From Terriglobales bacterium (GTDB lineage: Bacteria; Acidobacteriota; Terriglobia; Terriglobales; Acidobacteriaceae): 7,501 nt of DNA. Position 1 is the first letter of the stretch; every line of letters begins with the position of its first letter. Made by a program: the position numbers and the translations under genes. The DNA lies in contig JAFAWN010000427.1 of assembly GCA_019241735.1 (NCBI GenBank), positions 1 through 7,501 of the forward strand, in the 5' to 3' direction. Below, in pieces: positions 5,878 through 7,501 of the stretch. The notes beneath the pieces are model-generated. The model was not told the DNA's origin, did no database searches, and worked only from the letters and a program-made list of their open reading frames with translations.

Positions 5878-7501
5878 ATGACGTACTTCAAGGCTGCTTC
5901 GCTCACCATCCTCGCAATCCTATTCAGCGCCAGTGCCGTGGTGGCACAGACGTCGGAAGGACGAATTCTCGGTACCGTGTACGACCAGAGCGGGGCCGTG
6001 GTTGCAGCGGCGAAAGTTACGATCACAAACACGGCAACCAACGTGAGCCGGTCGTTGGTCACGACCTCAGCGGGTGAATATGTAGTCCCGAATCTCGAAC
6101 CAGGTCCGTATGTCGCGGCGGCTGAGGCTGCCGGCTTTAAGAAAGCTGTCAGTACGCAGTTCACTCTCGAAGTGGCCCGCGATGTCCGCATAGACCTGCG
6201 TCTCACTCCAGGTGCGGTCAGCGAAACTATGACGGTATCCGCTGAAGCATCGCTCGTCGACACCACGGATGCCACTCTGAATGGCGTGCTGCCGAACAAG
6301 GCCATCTCTGAGCTGCCGGTGCAAGGCCGGGATTTCCAAAACTTATTGGAACTCCATCCTGGGGTGCAGAGGACGCCAGGCGGCGGTTTCCACTCCGTGA
6401 CGTCGAACGGCAACCGCCCAGACGACAATAACTTTTTCATTGACGGGGCTGACGACAATGACGCCTATTATGGAGAAACCGTAATTAACGACGCGGGAAT
6501 TCAAGGTACACCCGCAAGTCTCCTGCCGCTCGATTCCATTCAGGAGTTCAATACACAAGAGAGTCCCACTGCCGACTACGGCGTCAAGCCCGGCGTAGTG
6601 ATGAATATTGGGCTCAAGTCAGGGACCAATGATCTGCACGGCTCCGCATACTACTTTCACCGGAATGCTGCATTTGACGCCCGGAATTATTTCAACCCCG
6701 CGCCGACGCCGCTGGCAGCGCTGATCATGCACGAATTCGGGGCCTCGCTTGGCGGGTCGATCAAGAAAGACAAGTGGTTCTATTTCCTCAACTATGAAGG
6801 TATTCGCGACAAGGTAGGCAATCCAGGCGTGGTGGACAGCCCTGTGACGACCTCACTGGCATCGCTGACATCATTTTTCCCCGATGGAGTTTCAGCACCA
6901 GACGGTACCCCTGAATCCGCGCTCTACAGTGTCCCCGACGCAATCACGTACTTTGATCCCAGTTACAAAAATTATGCCGCGGATGTCGCTTATTGCCAGA
7001 ACAATTACGATAATTTTTCAACTTGCGCTCTCAATCCCTTGAGCCTGCAACTCACGAAACTGCTTCTTCCCAATCCAGGATTTACCGCCTCACAAACCGA
7101 CCCCGCAGCCATAGATTTTGATTTCAACAATAAAAATCGTGGGGACAACCTGGTTGCGAAGACGGACTATGTTCTGAACAAATCGAATGTACTCAGTTCC
7201 CGGTTCATCTACGCCAACACGACCCAGATTGAAGAAGACGCCTTCCCGCTCCGAGCAGAATGGCTGTCAACGACGAGCCCTATTACAAAATTGTTTGGGG
7301 TGAACCTGGCTTCCACTCCGAGCTCGGCTTGGTCGAACGAAGTGCGTGCGAGTTACAACAGTTTCAATGAGTCGATCCTGCCCGTGGATCATACCCGCAA
7401 CCCCCTTACCTACTACGGGCTGAATACGGGTGTAACTGATCCTCGTCTGTTCGGATTCCCGCGCATCAATCCCGGTACCTCGGAATTTAATTATATGGGC
7501 G
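5878..7501 (+). CDS. TonB-dependent outer-membrane receptor with N-terminal carboxypeptidase-regulatory-like domain (3'-truncated by window edge)
   Basis: The frame is open for 541 codons to the window end; related proteins are usually about 1,000-1,200 residues, so about half is visible. Residues 1-23 are a signal peptide (FKAASLTILAILFSASA, cleavage near VVA-QT). A CarboxypepD_reg-like Ig fold follows at about 28-110 (GRILGTVYDQSGAVV, ITNTATN, SAGEYVVPNLEPGPY). The plug domain runs from about 115, with ELPVQGRDFQNLLELHPGV at 145-163, SNGNRPDDNNFFIDGADDND at 176-195, then the SLLPLDSIQEFNTQ and LKSGTNDLHGSAYYFHRN blocks. The barrel starts thereafter (FGASLGGSIKKDKWFYFLNY). This Oar/SusC-like architecture imports large substrates using TonB energy; it is very abundant in Acidobacteriota. 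C373 and C383 in an aromatic- and Asn-rich stretch may form a disulfide in a surface loop. The substrate cannot be told from the sequence. A good ribosome-binding site supports the start. Confidence 0.93.
   Translation, partial: MTYFKAASLTILAILFSASAVVAQTSEGRILGTVYDQSGAVVAAAKVTITNTATNVSRSLVTTSAGEYVVPNLEPGPYVAAAEAAGFKKAVSTQFTLEVARDVRIDLRLTPGAVSETMTVSAEASLVDTTDATLNGVLPNKAISELPVQGRDFQNLLELHPGVQRTPGGGFHSVTSNGNRPDDNNFFIDGADDNDAYYGETVINDAGIQGTPASLLPLDSIQEFNTQESPTADYGVKPGVVMNIGLKSGTNDLHGSAYYFHRNAAFDARNYFNPAPTPLAALIMHEFGASLGGSIKKDKWFYFLNYEGIRDKVGNPGVVDSPVTTSLASLTSFFPDGVSAPDGTPESALYSVPDAITYFDPSYKNYAADVAYCQNNYDNFSTCALNPLSLQLTKLLLPNPGFTASQTDPAAIDFDFNNKNRGDNLVAKTDYVLNKSNVLSSRFIYANTTQIEEDAFPLRAEWLSTTSPITKLFGVNLASTPSSAWSNEVRASYNSFNESILPVDHTRNPLTYYGLNTGVTDPRLFGFPRINPGTSEFNYMG

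Noticed and set aside
5595..6458. A 287-codon open frame on the minus strand
   Set aside because: It lies antisense to the N-terminal half of the TonB receptor and to the leader. Its product is Ser/Thr/Arg-rich without recognisable domains, while the plus-strand frame has a signal peptide, plug and receptor motifs.

Overview
The window looks like a chromosomal stretch from a member of the Acidobacteriota. The lineage call is an inference. It rests on the large TonB-dependent receptor with an N-terminal carboxypeptidase-regulatory-like domain (a gene type greatly expanded in that phylum), the moderately high GC content, and the mix of secreted hydrolases and envelope proteins. No insertion sequence, prophage gene, tRNA, rRNA, CRISPR array or recognisable defence system is visible.

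Left part (1-2227, all + strand): the 3' portion of pxpA (5-oxoprolinase subunit A) is followed after 18 bp by an MFS carboxylate-type transporter, probably in one operon. After a further 59 bp comes mscL, a mechanosensitive channel whose C-terminus carries a four-cysteine zinc-ribbon-like tail.

Middle (2233-3122, - strand): a two-gene unit convergent with mscL. The upstream gene encodes an exported SIMPL-domain (YggE-like) protein. Its stop codon overlaps by 4 nt (ATGA) the start of a 49-residue glycine-zipper membrane protein, which is easily missed because it is so short.

Right of that (3176-5573, + strand): a gene divergent from the SIMPL gene encodes an exported glucoamylase-like (PF10091/GH144-type) glycan hydrolase with a twin-arginine signal. 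It is followed, after a 109-bp gap holding a small hairpin, by an exported S51-family peptidase of the cyanophycinase type with its Ser/His/Glu residues intact.

Right end (5574-7501, + strand): a 304-bp leader region rich in dyad symmetry precedes a TonB-dependent outer-membrane receptor. Its reading frame is open for 541 codons and runs off the window edge.

Taken together, most of the genes act at the cell envelope or in scavenging: recovering 5-oxoproline as glutamate, taking up organic acids, relieving osmotic pressure, cutting extracellular glucan and beta-aspartyl peptide, and importing a large substrate through the outer membrane. No single new multi-gene system is evident. The best leads are the ATGA-coupled SIMPL/glycine-zipper pair, the zinc-ribbon MscL, and the structured leader of the receptor gene.
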